Shown piece after piece: positions 41,570 to 49,740 of a DNA stretch of 64,000 nucleotides. The notes beneath the pieces are model-generated. The model did not search any database. It was not told where the DNA came from and saw only the letters and a program-made list of their open reading frames with translations. Every line of letters starts with the position of its first letter. Within the stretch, counting starts at the first letter, position 1. A program made the translations under genes and the position numbers. Source of the DNA: Rossellomorea sp036867415 (GTDB lineage: Bacteria > Bacillota > Bacilli > Bacillales > Bacillaceae_B); assembly GCF_036867415.1 (NCBI RefSeq), contig NZ_JBAJHU010000003.1, positions 62,001-126,000 on the forward strand, in the 5' to 3' direction.

Positions 41570-42439
41570 TTACCCGTTCACCACAGTGCCGCCATTTACG
41601 TGAAGCATCTGTCCCGAAACATAGGTTGAATCTTCACTTGCAAGATATACGTATGCGGGCGCTAATTCATACGGCTGACCAGCCCTTCCCATCGGTGTAT
41701 TGGCACCGAATTCGGATACTTTATCTGCACCGAATGTCGATGGGATGAGAGGTGTCCATATTGGACCAGGTGCTACACCGTTTACCCTGATACCTTTCGA
41801 TGCGATATTTTCAGCAAGCGAGCGTGTAAAGCTTACGATTGCCCCTTTGGTGGATGAGTAATCGATCAGATCTTTGTTTCCCTTGTAAGCAGTGATGGAA
41901 GCTGTATTTATGATGGAAGCTCCCTTCTTCAAATGAGGAAGGGCAGCTTTCGTTAAGTAAAACATTGAAAATATGTTAGTTTTAAAGGTGCGTTCCAGCT
42001 GTTCATCGCTTATTTCCTCAAGCCCTGTCTGCGGATGCTGTTCGGCTGCATTATTGACAAGGATATCAAGTTTACCGAATTGGGAAATCACTTTGCTGAT
42101 GATGTCTTGACAGAATGTCGAACTTCCGATATCACCAGATAGAAGCATGCATTTGACTCCTTCTGCTTCAACAAGTTCCTTTGTTTTGTTTGCATCCTCA
42201 TGTTCATCTAAGTAGGAGATTGCTACGTGGGCACCTTCGCGAGCGAAATACCATGCAACGGAACGTCCGATTCCACTGTCACCACCGGTAATCAATGCAA
42301 CTTTTCCGTCCAGTTTTCCGCTTCCCTTATAATGTTGGTCTGTATGAATCGGCTGGGGATTCATTTCATCCACTGTTCCAGGCTGATGATCCTGATGTTG
42401 CGGGGGAAAAGTCTGTTTTCCGTTTTGCTGTTGTGACAA
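41570..42439 (-). CDS. SDR-family oxidoreductase, general-stress type (YhxC/YhxD-like)
   Basis: A 289-residue SDR with a glutamine- and histidine-rich N-terminal extension (about 1-43), then TGGDSGIGRS, NNAAEQHP, catalytic Ser in TASITAY, the YSSTK motif, and VNGVAPGPIWTPL. This is the subgroup of YhxC, YhxD and YdaD, of unknown substrate and mostly sigma-B-dependent in B. subtilis. I chose the TTG at 42439, eight bases after AAAGGAG; the GTG at 42448 abuts that site. A sigma-B-like promoter lies 75-100 bp upstream. Confidence 0.82.
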   Translation of the reverse strand: MSQQQNGKQTFPPQHQDHQPGTVDEMNPQPIHTDQHYKGSGKLDGKVALITGGDSGIGRSVAWYFAREGAHVAISYLDEHEDANKTKELVEAEGVKCMLLSGDIGSSTFCQDIISKVISQFGKLDILVNNAAEQHPQTGLEEISDEQLERTFKTNIFSMFYLTKAALPHLKKGASIINTASITAYKGNKDLIDYSSTKGAIVSFTRSLAENIASKGIRVNGVAPGPIWTPLIPSTFGADKVSEFGANTPMGRAGQPYELAPAYVYLASEDSTYVSGQMLHVNGGTVVNG

Positions 42440-42514
42440 TTGAAACACTCCTTTTTATAAATGGTAAGTTAAATGAAGAATTTCTTTGATGAAATAGTTT
42501 CCTTAGAATCGTGT

Positions 42515-42539
42515 TTACCCGAACGAATGTAATTCTAAC
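42515..42539 (-). promoter_or_regulatory. Possible sigma-B promoter of the stress SDR gene
   Basis: On the minus strand GTTAGA (42539-42534), 13-bp spacer, GGGTAA (42520-42515); consensus GTTTAA-N12-14-GGGTAT. Confidence 0.4.
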
Positions 42540-42574
42540 TTGTTTCACGAATAATCTCATAAAACAGTCTGCTC

Positions 42575-43924
42575 TCATGAATTCATCATTTTCTCTGCTT
42601 TGTAGCCTATCATATTTAATAGACCTTTCGGTGATGAGTAGGGAGGGGCGTAGCAGGATTCAACTTCCTGAAGCTGTATGACAGTCAGGCCGCCGAATAT
42701 TGCGGTGGATAGTACATCGATCTGTTTATCGACACCTTCGCCGCCAACCACGTTGCCGCCGAATATTTTACCGGTATCAGGGCAAAAATGAACCCTGACA
42801 TAAACTTCCTTGCTGTCTGGATAATATCCTGCATGCGATTTCCCTTTATGAATGACTGTTTTATACTTTTTTCCGCGTTCAGTGAGTTCTTTTTCCCCAA
42901 GCCCAGTAGAGGCAATGGTCAAATCGAATACTTTTGCGATCGCGCTGCCGAGCATGCCTTTAAATGGTACGGGGTCACCGGTGATGTGTTTTGCGATTAT
43001 ATATGACTGACGATGGGCCGGCCAGGCTAGGGGAACTTGCTTTGGGCTGCCGTCAATCAAGTCGATGGACTCGACAACATCCCCTACAGCGTAGATGGAA
43101 GGATCATCGGTCTGCATGAATTCATTCACTGAAATGCCTCCCGATTCCCCGGTAGTCAGTCCTGCCTCCCGGGCAAGTTTATTGTTTGGTTTAATGCCCA
43201 CTGATAAAAGGAGAAAGTCGGTTAAGACGGTTTCTCCGTTATCAAGTTGGATTTTACTTGCGGATGTAATCTTGTGTAGTCCGTTTTCCAAGTACAACTT
43301 CACACCTTTTTCAGTTAAGTGACGTTGGACGTTCAAAGCCGTTTCTTCGTCTATGACGCTTAAAACATGATTCGAGCGCTCGACGATACTCGTTTCGATT
43401 CCGAGGCGGGTCAGGTTTTCCGCCATTTCAACACCGATAAATCCTCCGCCGATAATGGCTCCGGTTGAAGGTTTTTCCGTCTCTAAATAGTTTTTTAATA
43501 CATCCATATCTTCAACGGTTCTCAGGGTGAAGGATGGGATGTGGTTAAGTCCTTCGATATCAGGTATGAACGGTGAGGCGCCGGTAGCGATTACAAGTAC
43601 ATCGTATCGCTCCTCATACTCATGATTGTTTTCATTGTTCCTGATTTGAACCGATTTCTTCTTTCTATCGATTGTCATAGCTTCGTGCATCATTCTTACA
43701 TCAATATTTTTTTTAGCCTGCAATTTTTCAGGTGTAGAAGCAAATAGATCATCCCGGTCTTCAATTACCTCCCCAAGATAATATGGCATGCCGCAAGCTC
43801 CGTAAGAGAGATATGGAGTTCTTTCCAGTAAGATGATTTCGGCTTTATCATCTAATTTTCTCAGTTGGGATGCCGTTGTTGCTCCGCCGCCGACGGCACC
43901 GATCACGATAATTTTTCTGCTCAT
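42575..43924 (-). CDS. CoA-disulfide reductase-like FAD/NAD(P) oxidoreductase
   Basis: A 449-residue pyridine-nucleotide-disulfide oxidoreductase with the FAD-binding GAVGGGATTA (unusual for the GxGxxG loop), a single redox cysteine in YGACGMPYYLG (about residue 44), NAD motif GGGFIGVEMAENL, and YAVGDVVE. A single cysteine of this type is shared by CoA-disulfide reductases and NADH oxidases/peroxidases. It would keep low-molecular thiols reduced or consume oxygen. No C-terminal rhodanese domain. ATG at 43924 after GGAGGAAAAAT. Substrate not decidable from sequence. Confidence 0.8.
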   Translation of the reverse strand: MSRKIIVIGAVGGGATTASQLRKLDDKAEIILLERTPYLSYGACGMPYYLGEVIEDRDDLFASTPEKLQAKKNIDVRMMHEAMTIDRKKKSVQIRNNENNHEYEERYDVLVIATGASPFIPDIEGLNHIPSFTLRTVEDMDVLKNYLETEKPSTGAIIGGGFIGVEMAENLTRLGIETSIVERSNHVLSVIDEETALNVQRHLTEKGVKLYLENGLHKITSASKIQLDNGETVLTDFLLLSVGIKPNNKLAREAGLTTGESGGISVNEFMQTDDPSIYAVGDVVESIDLIDGSPKQVPLAWPAHRQSYIIAKHITGDPVPFKGMLGSAIAKVFDLTIASTGLGEKELTERGKKYKTVIHKGKSHAGYYPDSKEVYVRVHFCPDTGKIFGGNVVGGEGVDKQIDVLSTAIFGGLTVIQLQEVESCYAPPYSSPKGLLNMIGYKAEKMMNS

Positions 43925-43975
43925 TTTTCTCCTCCATGTACACGTCTTTTAGTTATATCAAGGTTGATTTGTATA

Positions 43976-44015
43976 AAAAAAGCCTAATGAGTTTATTGTA
44001 CCCATTAGACTAAGT
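43976..44015 (-). terminator. Terminator of yitK/yajQ gene
   Basis: On the minus strand AGTCTAATGGG / CTCATTAGGCT with loop TACAATAAA, then seven T. Confidence 0.75.
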
Positions 44016-44026
44016 AAGATAACAAC

Positions 44027-44518
44027 TCAGCGGAAGTTTACGAACTGAACATCGATTGACAGGTCGGCGTCCCTTACAGCTGAAATGATATTTTGGAGGT
44101 CATTTTTACTTTTCCCGGTCACCCGGACCTGATCGTCCTGCACCTGGCTCTTTACTTTGACACCGGAATTTTTGATGATAGCATTGATTTTCTTTGCGTT
44201 TTCCTTGTCGATTCCTTGAACGAGCTTCGCACGCTGTCGGACGGTACCGCCTGATGCACCCTCGATTTTGCTGTAATCGAGATTCTTGACAGGTACTTCA
44301 CGTTTGATCAATTTGCTTAGCAACACATCTTTCAGTTGATTCATTTTAAATTCGTCATCTGAAATTAATACGATTTCTTCCCCATCCAGTTTGATATCGC
44401 TTTTGCTTCCCTTGAAGTCATAACGATTCTGAATTTCTTTAAGAGCAATCTGAATCGCATTGCTTACTTCTGACATCTCCACCTTTGATACGATATCGAA
44501 TGAACTTTCTTTCGCCAT
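44027..44518 (-). CDS. yitK: YajQ-family nucleotide-binding protein YitK
   Basis: A 163-residue UPF0234 protein with two RNA-recognition-like folds: SSFDIVSKVEMSEVSNAI and NRYDFKGSKSDI at the start, KVKSQVQDDQVRVTGKSKNDLQ near the end. YajQ proteins bind cyclic di-GMP or other nucleotides in some bacteria. The ATG at 44518 after TTGGAGGGAAA is chosen; the frame opens at 44614 but has no site there. The yit neighbourhood fits YitK. Confidence 0.87.
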   Translation of the reverse strand: MAKESSFDIVSKVEMSEVSNAIQIALKEIQNRYDFKGSKSDIKLDGEEIVLISDDEFKMNQLKDVLLSKLIKREVPVKNLDYSKIEGASGGTVRQRAKLVQGIDKENAKKINAIIKNSGVKVKSQVQDDQVRVTGKSKNDLQNIISAVRDADLSIDVQFVNFR

Positions 44519-44605
44519 ATGTATTTCCCTCCAATTAATATTCTCTTTTATTATTATAGAGGAGCAGTGTTCACTCGTACAACTAATAGGGAGATGATTT
44601 ACTAA

Positions 44606-44630
44606 AAAAACCACCTGTGACTCAGGTGGT
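44606..44630 (-). terminator. Terminator of small gene at 44665
   Basis: CCACCTG (44611-44617) and CAGGTGG (44623-44629), loop TGACT; on the minus strand followed by seven T. Confidence 0.75.
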
Positions 44631-44664
44631 TAAATCAATTCCGTATCAAACAGCGGTCAGTGAA

Positions 44665-44796
44665 TCAAATATGATCAGTCTTTTTTGAATATTGATTCTT
44701 ACCGGCTTGACGGTTCAGTTCTTTTATTTTATTTTTTTCTTCATGCAGTGCTTGATTATCTTTTGCTTTTTTATCATTATCAGAAGTGTGCGGCAT
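44665..44796 (-). CDS. Small charged protein, DUF3941-like (43 aa)
   Basis: A 43-codon gene reading MPHTSDNDKKAKDNQALHEE...NRQAGKNQYSKKTDHI. It is almost entirely hydrophilic, with Lys, Asn, Asp and Gln dominating, and likely disordered. GAAGGGAG stands eight bases before the ATG and a terminator follows the stop, so it is a well-formed transcription unit with or after degV. The sequence agrees with my memory of the DUF3941 family of Bacillaceae; no function known. Confidence 0.7.
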   Translation of the reverse strand: MPHTSDNDKKAKDNQALHEEKNKIKELNRQAGKNQYSKKTDHI

Positions 44797-44865
44797 TGGT
44801 TTAACTCCCTTCAGTATAAACATCTTCCTGGTTAGTATGAGAATATGAAGGATGGATTATGAGTG

Positions 44866-45714
44866 TTAATTCAGGAAAAATACTGCCAATGTACCCGTTC
44901 CTGTATGGGATCCGATCGCACATCCAATAATATTGATATAAACATCTTTTGGAGAGAACTTCTCTTCGATCATTTTTTTCATTTCGAATGCAAGTTGTTC
45001 ATCATCGCCGTGACTGATGGCAATCGTCTGGCCGGAAAGGTTGGAACCCCGAACCTCCATCAGTTCAAGCATTCTCTTTAAAAGCTTTTTTTTGCCGCGG
45101 AGCTTCTCGATCGGGACAAGCTTACCATCCTCGACATGCAGAAGCGGTTTAATGTTGAGCAGGCCACCCAAGAAAGCCGAGGCTTTAGAAACCCGTCCGC
45201 CTTTGGCAAGGTAGTCGAGATCCTCCACGGTAAAGAGGTGTTCCATATGCTCTGCATGATAGGTGATGGAATCAATGATTTCTTGCCGGGTGCCTCCTTC
45301 TTGTAACGTCTTTAATGCGTTTTTGACAATCAGTCCGTAGCCGAGGGAGGCACACTTTGAATCAATGATAGTAAGGTCGAGCCCGGGGTAATCCTCTTTT
45401 ACCTGATCGTGGATCATGACTGCTGTTTGGTAGGTACCGGAAAGTTGAGAAGAGAATGCCACATAAATGCCTTTTTCATCCTTTTCAGCAAGCTCGGTGA
45501 ATTTTTTCAGGAAGCTCTCCGGAGATACTTGAGATGTTTTAGGCATGTACCCTTCACGGATTTTGTCAAAGACCGTTTTCGGTTCGATATTTAGCAGGTC
45601 TTCGTAATCCTGGCCATCGATATGTACTTTAAGAGGAAAAAACTCTATGTTGTCTTGATTAAAGAAATCTTTTGGAAGGTCGCTTGCACTATCAGCAAAT
45701 AATTTTACTGTCAT
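44866..45714 (-). CDS. yitS: DegV-family fatty-acid-binding protein YitS
   Basis: A 282-residue DegV protein: TVKLFADSASDLP at the start, KTSQVSPESF, SSQLSGTYQTA and the C-terminal GCAIGSHTGTGTLAVFF. DegV/FakB-type proteins hold a fatty acid for phosphorylation by FakA. Three ATGs lie close together (45723, 45717, 45714); AAAGGA overlaps the first, so I take 45714. Position beside yitT supports YitS. Confidence 0.85.
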   Translation of the reverse strand: MTVKLFADSASDLPKDFFNQDNIEFFPLKVHIDGQDYEDLLNIEPKTVFDKIREGYMPKTSQVSPESFLKKFTELAEKDEKGIYVAFSSQLSGTYQTAVMIHDQVKEDYPGLDLTIIDSKCASLGYGLIVKNALKTLQEGGTRQEIIDSITYHAEHMEHLFTVEDLDYLAKGGRVSKASAFLGGLLNIKPLLHVEDGKLVPIEKLRGKKKLLKRMLELMEVRGSNLSGQTIAISHGDDEQLAFEMKKMIEEKFSPKDVYINIIGCAIGSHTGTGTLAVFFLN

Positions 45715-45952
45715 CATTATCATCCTTTTATCTTTACTTATAGCTTTAGTCTAGCTATTTTTCAGTAAAATGACAATCTATTCCTTAGTTAATTTATACA
45801 GAGTTACAGTCATTCAATAGTTGAAAGAGCCATATGTGACAGCAAGGGGGATTTATAATGAAAGCATGACAATAGATGTATTGGGGCAAGTGTTTAGTTA
45901 TGATAGATTGTGGAACATAACAAATAGTATTGTACAACAGGGGAGGTCTGTC

Positions 45953-46807
45953 ATGAACAGGGATAACGTTCATTTAGAAGCAAAAAAATTTTTGGTCGTT
46001 CTGATCGGTTCACTTTTGGGTGCGATCGCCATGAATTTCTTCTTGATACCGGCAAATGTATACGCAAGCGGTTTTACCGGTATAGCACAATTATTATCGA
46101 GCATCATCAAAGAATTTACACGATTTAATGTATCGACGGGTATTTTACTATTCATATTAAATATTCCTGTAACCATTATCGGTTGGAGGAAGGTTGGAAA
46201 GTCATTTACTGTTTACAGTTTCATTTCAGTGTTTCTTACTTCCTTCTTCCTGGAGGTCATTCCCATCATTCATTTGTCACCTGATATTTTACTGAATGCG
46301 GTGTTTGGCGGAGTTATTGCTGCAGTAGGGGTCGGCCTGACCTTAAAGTGGGGGGCTTCCACGGGGGGAATGGATATCATCGCGATGATTCTCTCACGAA
46401 TGAAGGATAAGCCGGTGGGATCGTATTTCTTCCTTATGAATGCCATCATCATCATTTCTGCCGGTTTCTTATATGGATGGGAAAAGGCTTTATACACTCT
46501 CGTCACTCTTTACGCTTCAACACGGGTCATTGATGCCATCCACACCCGCCATGAAAAGTTAACTGCAATGATCATCACGAAAAAGTCAAATGAACTGCGC
46601 GAAGCCATTCATTCAAAACTGATGAGAGGGATAACGACACTACCTGCGAAAGGTGCTTTTTCAGGTGAAGAAAAAGAAATGATGATCATCGTCATTTCAC
46701 GGTATGAGTTGTATGAACTCGAGCATACGATCAAAGAAGTTGATCCTAATGCATTTACCAATATCGTTCAAACAACAGGGATCTTCGGATTCTTTAGAAA
46801 AGATTAG
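45953..46807 (+). CDS. yitT: YitT-family membrane protein
   Basis: A 284-residue protein with five hydrophobic segments (DUF161/YitT) and a soluble C-terminal DUF2179 domain (about 205-284, with TAMIITKKSNEL and NIVQTTGIFGFFRKD). Possibly a transporter; substrate unknown. The ATG at 45953 follows GGGGAGGT; in-frame starts from 45821 are unsupported. It is divergent from yitS as in B. subtilis and ends in a strong terminator. Confidence 0.85.
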   Translation: MNRDNVHLEAKKFLVVLIGSLLGAIAMNFFLIPANVYASGFTGIAQLLSSIIKEFTRFNVSTGILLFILNIPVTIIGWRKVGKSFTVYSFISVFLTSFFLEVIPIIHLSPDILLNAVFGGVIAAVGVGLTLKWGASTGGMDIIAMILSRMKDKPVGSYFFLMNAIIIISAGFLYGWEKALYTLVTLYASTRVIDAIHTRHEKLTAMIITKKSNELREAIHSKLMRGITTLPAKGAFSGEEKEMMIIVISRYELYELEHTIKEVDPNAFTNIVQTTGIFGFFRKD

Positions 46808-46844
46808 AAGGATGGGGATGACGTTGAGAAGATAATCTTCATTA

Positions 46845-46879
46845 AAAAAGGTTGACCTTGTTTGCAAGGTCAACCTTTT
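46845..46879. terminator. Bidirectional terminator after yitT
   Basis: AAAAGGTTGACCTT / AAGGTCAACCTTTT with loop GTTTGC, U-rich in both directions. Confidence 0.85.
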
Positions 46880-46883
46880 CGTG

Positions 46884-47075
46884 TTATTGAAGAGTATTCA
46901 ATTCGTCTTGAAGGGTGCGTAATTGGCGTTGTTCTTCCACATTGCTATTGGCGTATGCAGAAGATAAGGCGTTTTTTGCTTTATTGACAGATGATTCGAC
47001 ATCCCCGCCAGCCGCCGATGATGCTTTTGCAGTGTGTACGGCTTGACGAGCTTCCCTGAATAACGGATTGCTCAT
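46884..47075 (-). CDS. Small DUF3813-like protein (63 aa)
   Basis: A 63-residue helical protein, MSNPLFREARQAVHTAKAS..., with Ala/Ser-rich middle and Gln/Leu-rich amphipathic end, resembling DUF3813 (YizC in B. subtilis, which lies in the same interval). The ATG at 47075 lies one base after the stop of the preceding small gene, and GGAGGAATA is inside that gene's end, so the two are translationally coupled. Ends at the yitT terminator. Confidence 0.65.
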   Translation of the reverse strand: MSNPLFREARQAVHTAKASSAAGGDVESSVNKAKNALSSAYANSNVEEQRQLRTLQDELNTLQ

Positions 47076-47076
47076 A

Positions 47077-47229
47077 CTATATTCCTCCCAATGAGGAGTC
47101 TTCCACTTTGGAGGACAGCTTGTTAGCCTCAGCTTCAGCGTATGTTAAATGGTAGGGAATTCGCTCATCGTGCTTTGCTACAGCAACTTTACCTTGTTGC
47201 ACAAAACGTTTGGATTTATTTCTACCCAT
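47077..47229 (-). CDS. Small hypothetical protein (50 aa), unrecognised
   Basis: A 50-codon gene with a basic start (MGRNKSKRFVQQGK) and an acidic, Ala/Glu-rich second half (YAEAEANKLSSKVEDSS). GGGGTGG is five bases before the ATG. It is coupled to the DUF3813-like gene downstream (one-base gap), which supports that it is real. No domain recognised; no cysteine or membrane segment. Confidence 0.6.
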   Translation of the reverse strand: MGRNKSKRFVQQGKVAVAKHDERIPYHLTYAEAEANKLSSKVEDSSLGGI

Positions 47230-47332
47230 TGCAACCACCCCTTTACAAGCTTAAACACAACTATTGTGTGTTCTCTTGTAGTATGGCTGATATCAGTATG
47301 GTTTACAGTAAAAATAATTCCCAACGCTGCCA

Positions 47333-48148
47333 TTAAAGATTAAACCGATTCTGCAAATATCTGCCGATTCCGTCTTCTTCGTTGGATAAAGTAACCTCAT
47401 TCGCAATTTCCTTTAAATCATCGATTGCATTTCCCATTGCAACGCCGGTACCTGCATATTTCAGCATTTCAAAATCGTTGTCCTCGTCACCGAACGCAAT
47501 GATGCGGTCTTGAGGGATATTCAAGGTTGATGCGACTTTTTCTATTCCGACAGCTTTATTCAACCCTGATTTAACGATTTCGATTACATGCCACGGGGCA
47601 GCCCATCTGCGGTGATCGATCACCTCTGCATGAACTTCATCAAGATGTGCACGGATTTCGTTCACATCTTCCTCTTCGGCATGGATCAGCATCGAAGTAG
47701 GGTTATCAGTAAGGAATTCACGGATATCACCAGTTGAAATCGACGGGTTGCCCATCATGAACACGTCAATGAGTTTTTCGTCATGGTAATGAAGGTAGAC
47801 ATCATCTTTCACTTCTGCAATGATGTTTCGGAATGGAAAGTCTTGACACGCTTCGATTATTTGCCTGGATACGTCTAAATCCATCGGTTCGTGATAGGTT
47901 CCCCAAGTGTTGTCTGCAGGATGGTGCACAAAGGCTCCATTGAAATTGACGATTGGGGTGCCTAATTGCAATTGCTTATAATAAATCTCACTTGCACGAT
48001 ATGGCCTGCCGGTGGCGATCATGACTTCGTGACCTTGTTTCCTTGCTTCCGACAATGTGTGCATGGTCTTAGGTGAAATCTTCTTATCATCGGTTAAAAG
48101 TGTGCCGTCCAAATCTAATACGATTAAGTGTTTTTCAAATAAATTCAT
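47333..48148 (-). CDS. yitU: Cof-type HAD phosphatase YitU
   Basis: A 271-residue HAD-superfamily IIB hydrolase. Motif I LDLDGTLLTDD gives the nucleophile Asp, motif II is IATGRP, motif III Lys lies in VKSGLNKAVG and motif IV is FGDEDNDFEML. Family members dephosphorylate sugar phosphates or flavin precursors; B. subtilis YitU is linked to riboflavin-precursor dephosphorylation. The ATG at 48148 after TTGGGGAAATG is preferred to the frame's 48211. Confidence 0.87.
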   Translation of the reverse strand: MNLFEKHLIVLDLDGTLLTDDKKISPKTMHTLSEARKQGHEVMIATGRPYRASEIYYKQLQLGTPIVNFNGAFVHHPADNTWGTYHEPMDLDVSRQIIEACQDFPFRNIIAEVKDDVYLHYHDEKLIDVFMMGNPSISTGDIREFLTDNPTSMLIHAEEEDVNEIRAHLDEVHAEVIDHRRWAAPWHVIEIVKSGLNKAVGIEKVASTLNIPQDRIIAFGDEDNDFEMLKYAGTGVAMGNAIDDLKEIANEVTLSNEEDGIGRYLQNRFNL

Positions 48149-48290
48149 ATCATTTCCCCAATTCTCTATAATGTTTTGATACGCAATATTCACTGTGAGT
48201 ATGTATGGCATATTAAACCATCACTGTATGGATAGTGTATAAGGAGACAGTGCAGGCTGTCCATATCCTGAAATTGAACTTAATAAAGAA

Positions 48291-48318
48291 TTTACATAAA
48301 AGCAGTTTTAAATATTAT
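48291..48318 (+). promoter_or_regulatory. Possible promoter of yitV
   Basis: TTTACA, 16-bp spacer, TATTAT, 64 bp before yitV. The rest of the 233-bp gap between yitU and yitV shows nothing clear. Confidence 0.35.
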
Positions 48319-48381
48319 ACATATTGTAAAATCTAGGATATCATAATACTGTGATCGGCGTACAGGAGGGAGCAAGCTAAT

Positions 48382-49155
48382 ATGATCGTTATTGAGAAAT
48401 CAAACATAGAAGAAATTCCGTGCCTTCATCTTGTGAAGGAAGAAGAAAAATACAATCCTCTGCCTTTGTGCTTTTTTATACATGGTTTTACCAGTGCAAA
48501 AGAGCATAATCTCCACTATGCTTTCTATCTTGCTGAGAAAGGCTTCAGAGTGATACTTCCTGATTGCCTTGAACATGGTGAAAGAGCAACAGGCAAATCG
48601 GAAGAAGAATTAGGCAGGGTATTCTGGAAGATCGTATTAAACAGCATTCATGAGCTATCTCTTCTGAAAAGGTATTTCGGGAAAAAAGGCTTGCTGATTG
48701 AAAATGGTATAGGAGTTGCCGGTACTTCGATGGGAGGCATTGTCACTCTGGGCGCTTTGACACAGTATGATTGGATTTCTTCCGCTGTATCCCTGATGGG
48801 CAATCCATCTTACGTGAAATTCGCGAAAGCCCAGCTATCGCATCTGAAATCGACCGGTTACCAACTTCCGTTCAGTGAAGAAGAAGTAGGGGCAATTCTG
48901 AATGAATTGTCTCACTATGATCTTAGTCTTCAACCGGAAAAGCTGAATGGGCGGCCACTGATGTTTTGGCATGGAAAAAAAGACAAGGTAGTACCATACC
49001 ATTTAACAGAAGAATTTTACAAAAGTATATTGCCTGCATATGAAGGCAATGAAGATAATATATTATTTATTTCGGATGATAAGGCAGATCACAAAGTTTC
49101 AAGAGAAGGCGTCATAAAACTTGTGGAATGGTTTGAAAAGCATCTGTCGGCTTAA
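48382..49155 (+). CDS. yitV: Alpha/beta hydrolase YitV
   Basis: A 257-residue alpha/beta hydrolase: oxyanion segment FIHGFTSAKEH, nucleophile Ser in GVAGTSMGGIV, Asp in HGKKDKVVPY and His in DKADHKVS. Probably a carboxylesterase, substrate unknown. ATG at 48382 after AGGAGGGAGC. Divergent from yitU and followed by yitW as in B. subtilis. Confidence 0.83.
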   Translation: MIVIEKSNIEEIPCLHLVKEEEKYNPLPLCFFIHGFTSAKEHNLHYAFYLAEKGFRVILPDCLEHGERATGKSEEELGRVFWKIVLNSIHELSLLKRYFGKKGLLIENGIGVAGTSMGGIVTLGALTQYDWISSAVSLMGNPSYVKFAKAQLSHLKSTGYQLPFSEEEVGAILNELSHYDLSLQPEKLNGRPLMFWHGKKDKVVPYHLTEEFYKSILPAYEGNEDNILFISDDKADHKVSREGVIKLVEWFEKHLSA

Positions 49156-49159
49156 GCTT

Positions 49160-49188
49160 TTGTCAACATTGGTTTTCTTTGATAAGAT
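49160..49188 (+). promoter_or_regulatory. Promoter of yitW
   Basis: TTGTCA (49160-49165), 17-bp spacer, TAAGAT (49183-49188), 37 bp before the start. Confidence 0.55.
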
Positions 49189-49225
49189 AAACAGTAGATG
49201 ACGCATATTAAAGGAGAGTGTAATA

Positions 49226-49534
49226 ATGGATCAGGACCTTAAAGACAACTTGATGGGTGCACTTGAACAGGTAGTGGACCCTGAATTAGGCATAGACATC
49301 GTCAATTTAGGCTTGGTATATGATGTAGATCTTGATGAAGAAGGTAAAGCGACAGTCACTATGACATTGACATCGATGGGCTGTCCGCTTGCAGGAACGA
49401 TCGTTGAACAAGTCAAAGCGGCTCTGGGAGATCTTCCGGAAGTAAAAGAAACAGAAGTGGATATCGTTTGGAATCCACCATGGAGCAAGGACAAGATGTC
49501 ACGCTACGCAAAAATTGCACTGGGCATCACATGA
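49226..49534 (+). CDS. yitW: MIP18/DUF59 iron-sulfur assembly protein YitW
   Basis: A 102-residue single-domain MIP18 (SufT-like) protein: VVDPELGIDIVNLGLVYDV at the start, the conserved cysteine Cys53 in SMGCPLAG, and VWNPPWS near the end. It assists maturation of iron-sulfur proteins. Own promoter and a very strong terminator make it a single transcription unit. Confidence 0.88.
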   Translation: MDQDLKDNLMGALEQVVDPELGIDIVNLGLVYDVDLDEEGKATVTMTLTSMGCPLAGTIVEQVKAALGDLPEVKETEVDIVWNPPWSKDKMSRYAKIALGIT

Positions 49535-49570
49535 TAGAAGAGACTGGGACAAAAGTGTTTTAGTCTAAAT

Positions 49571-49619
49571 AAAACCCGAACCAATTTGAACTCTAAGTTC
49601 AAATTGGTTCGGGTTTTTT
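49571..49619 (+). terminator. Terminator of yitW
   Basis: Twenty-one-base arm from 49571 to 49591 pairs perfectly with 49597-49617 around TCTAA and leads into a T run. Confidence 0.9.
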
Positions 49620-49740
49620 ATTAGCTTTGTTCAAAAGTCTATATTGTATATAGCTTTTTTTTGTTTTGTTCCAGCCTCTTTATTTCAAGGCTTTGCAGTT
49701 CTTCTAGTTTTGATAATAACAGCGGTGTTGAAGAAAGGTA

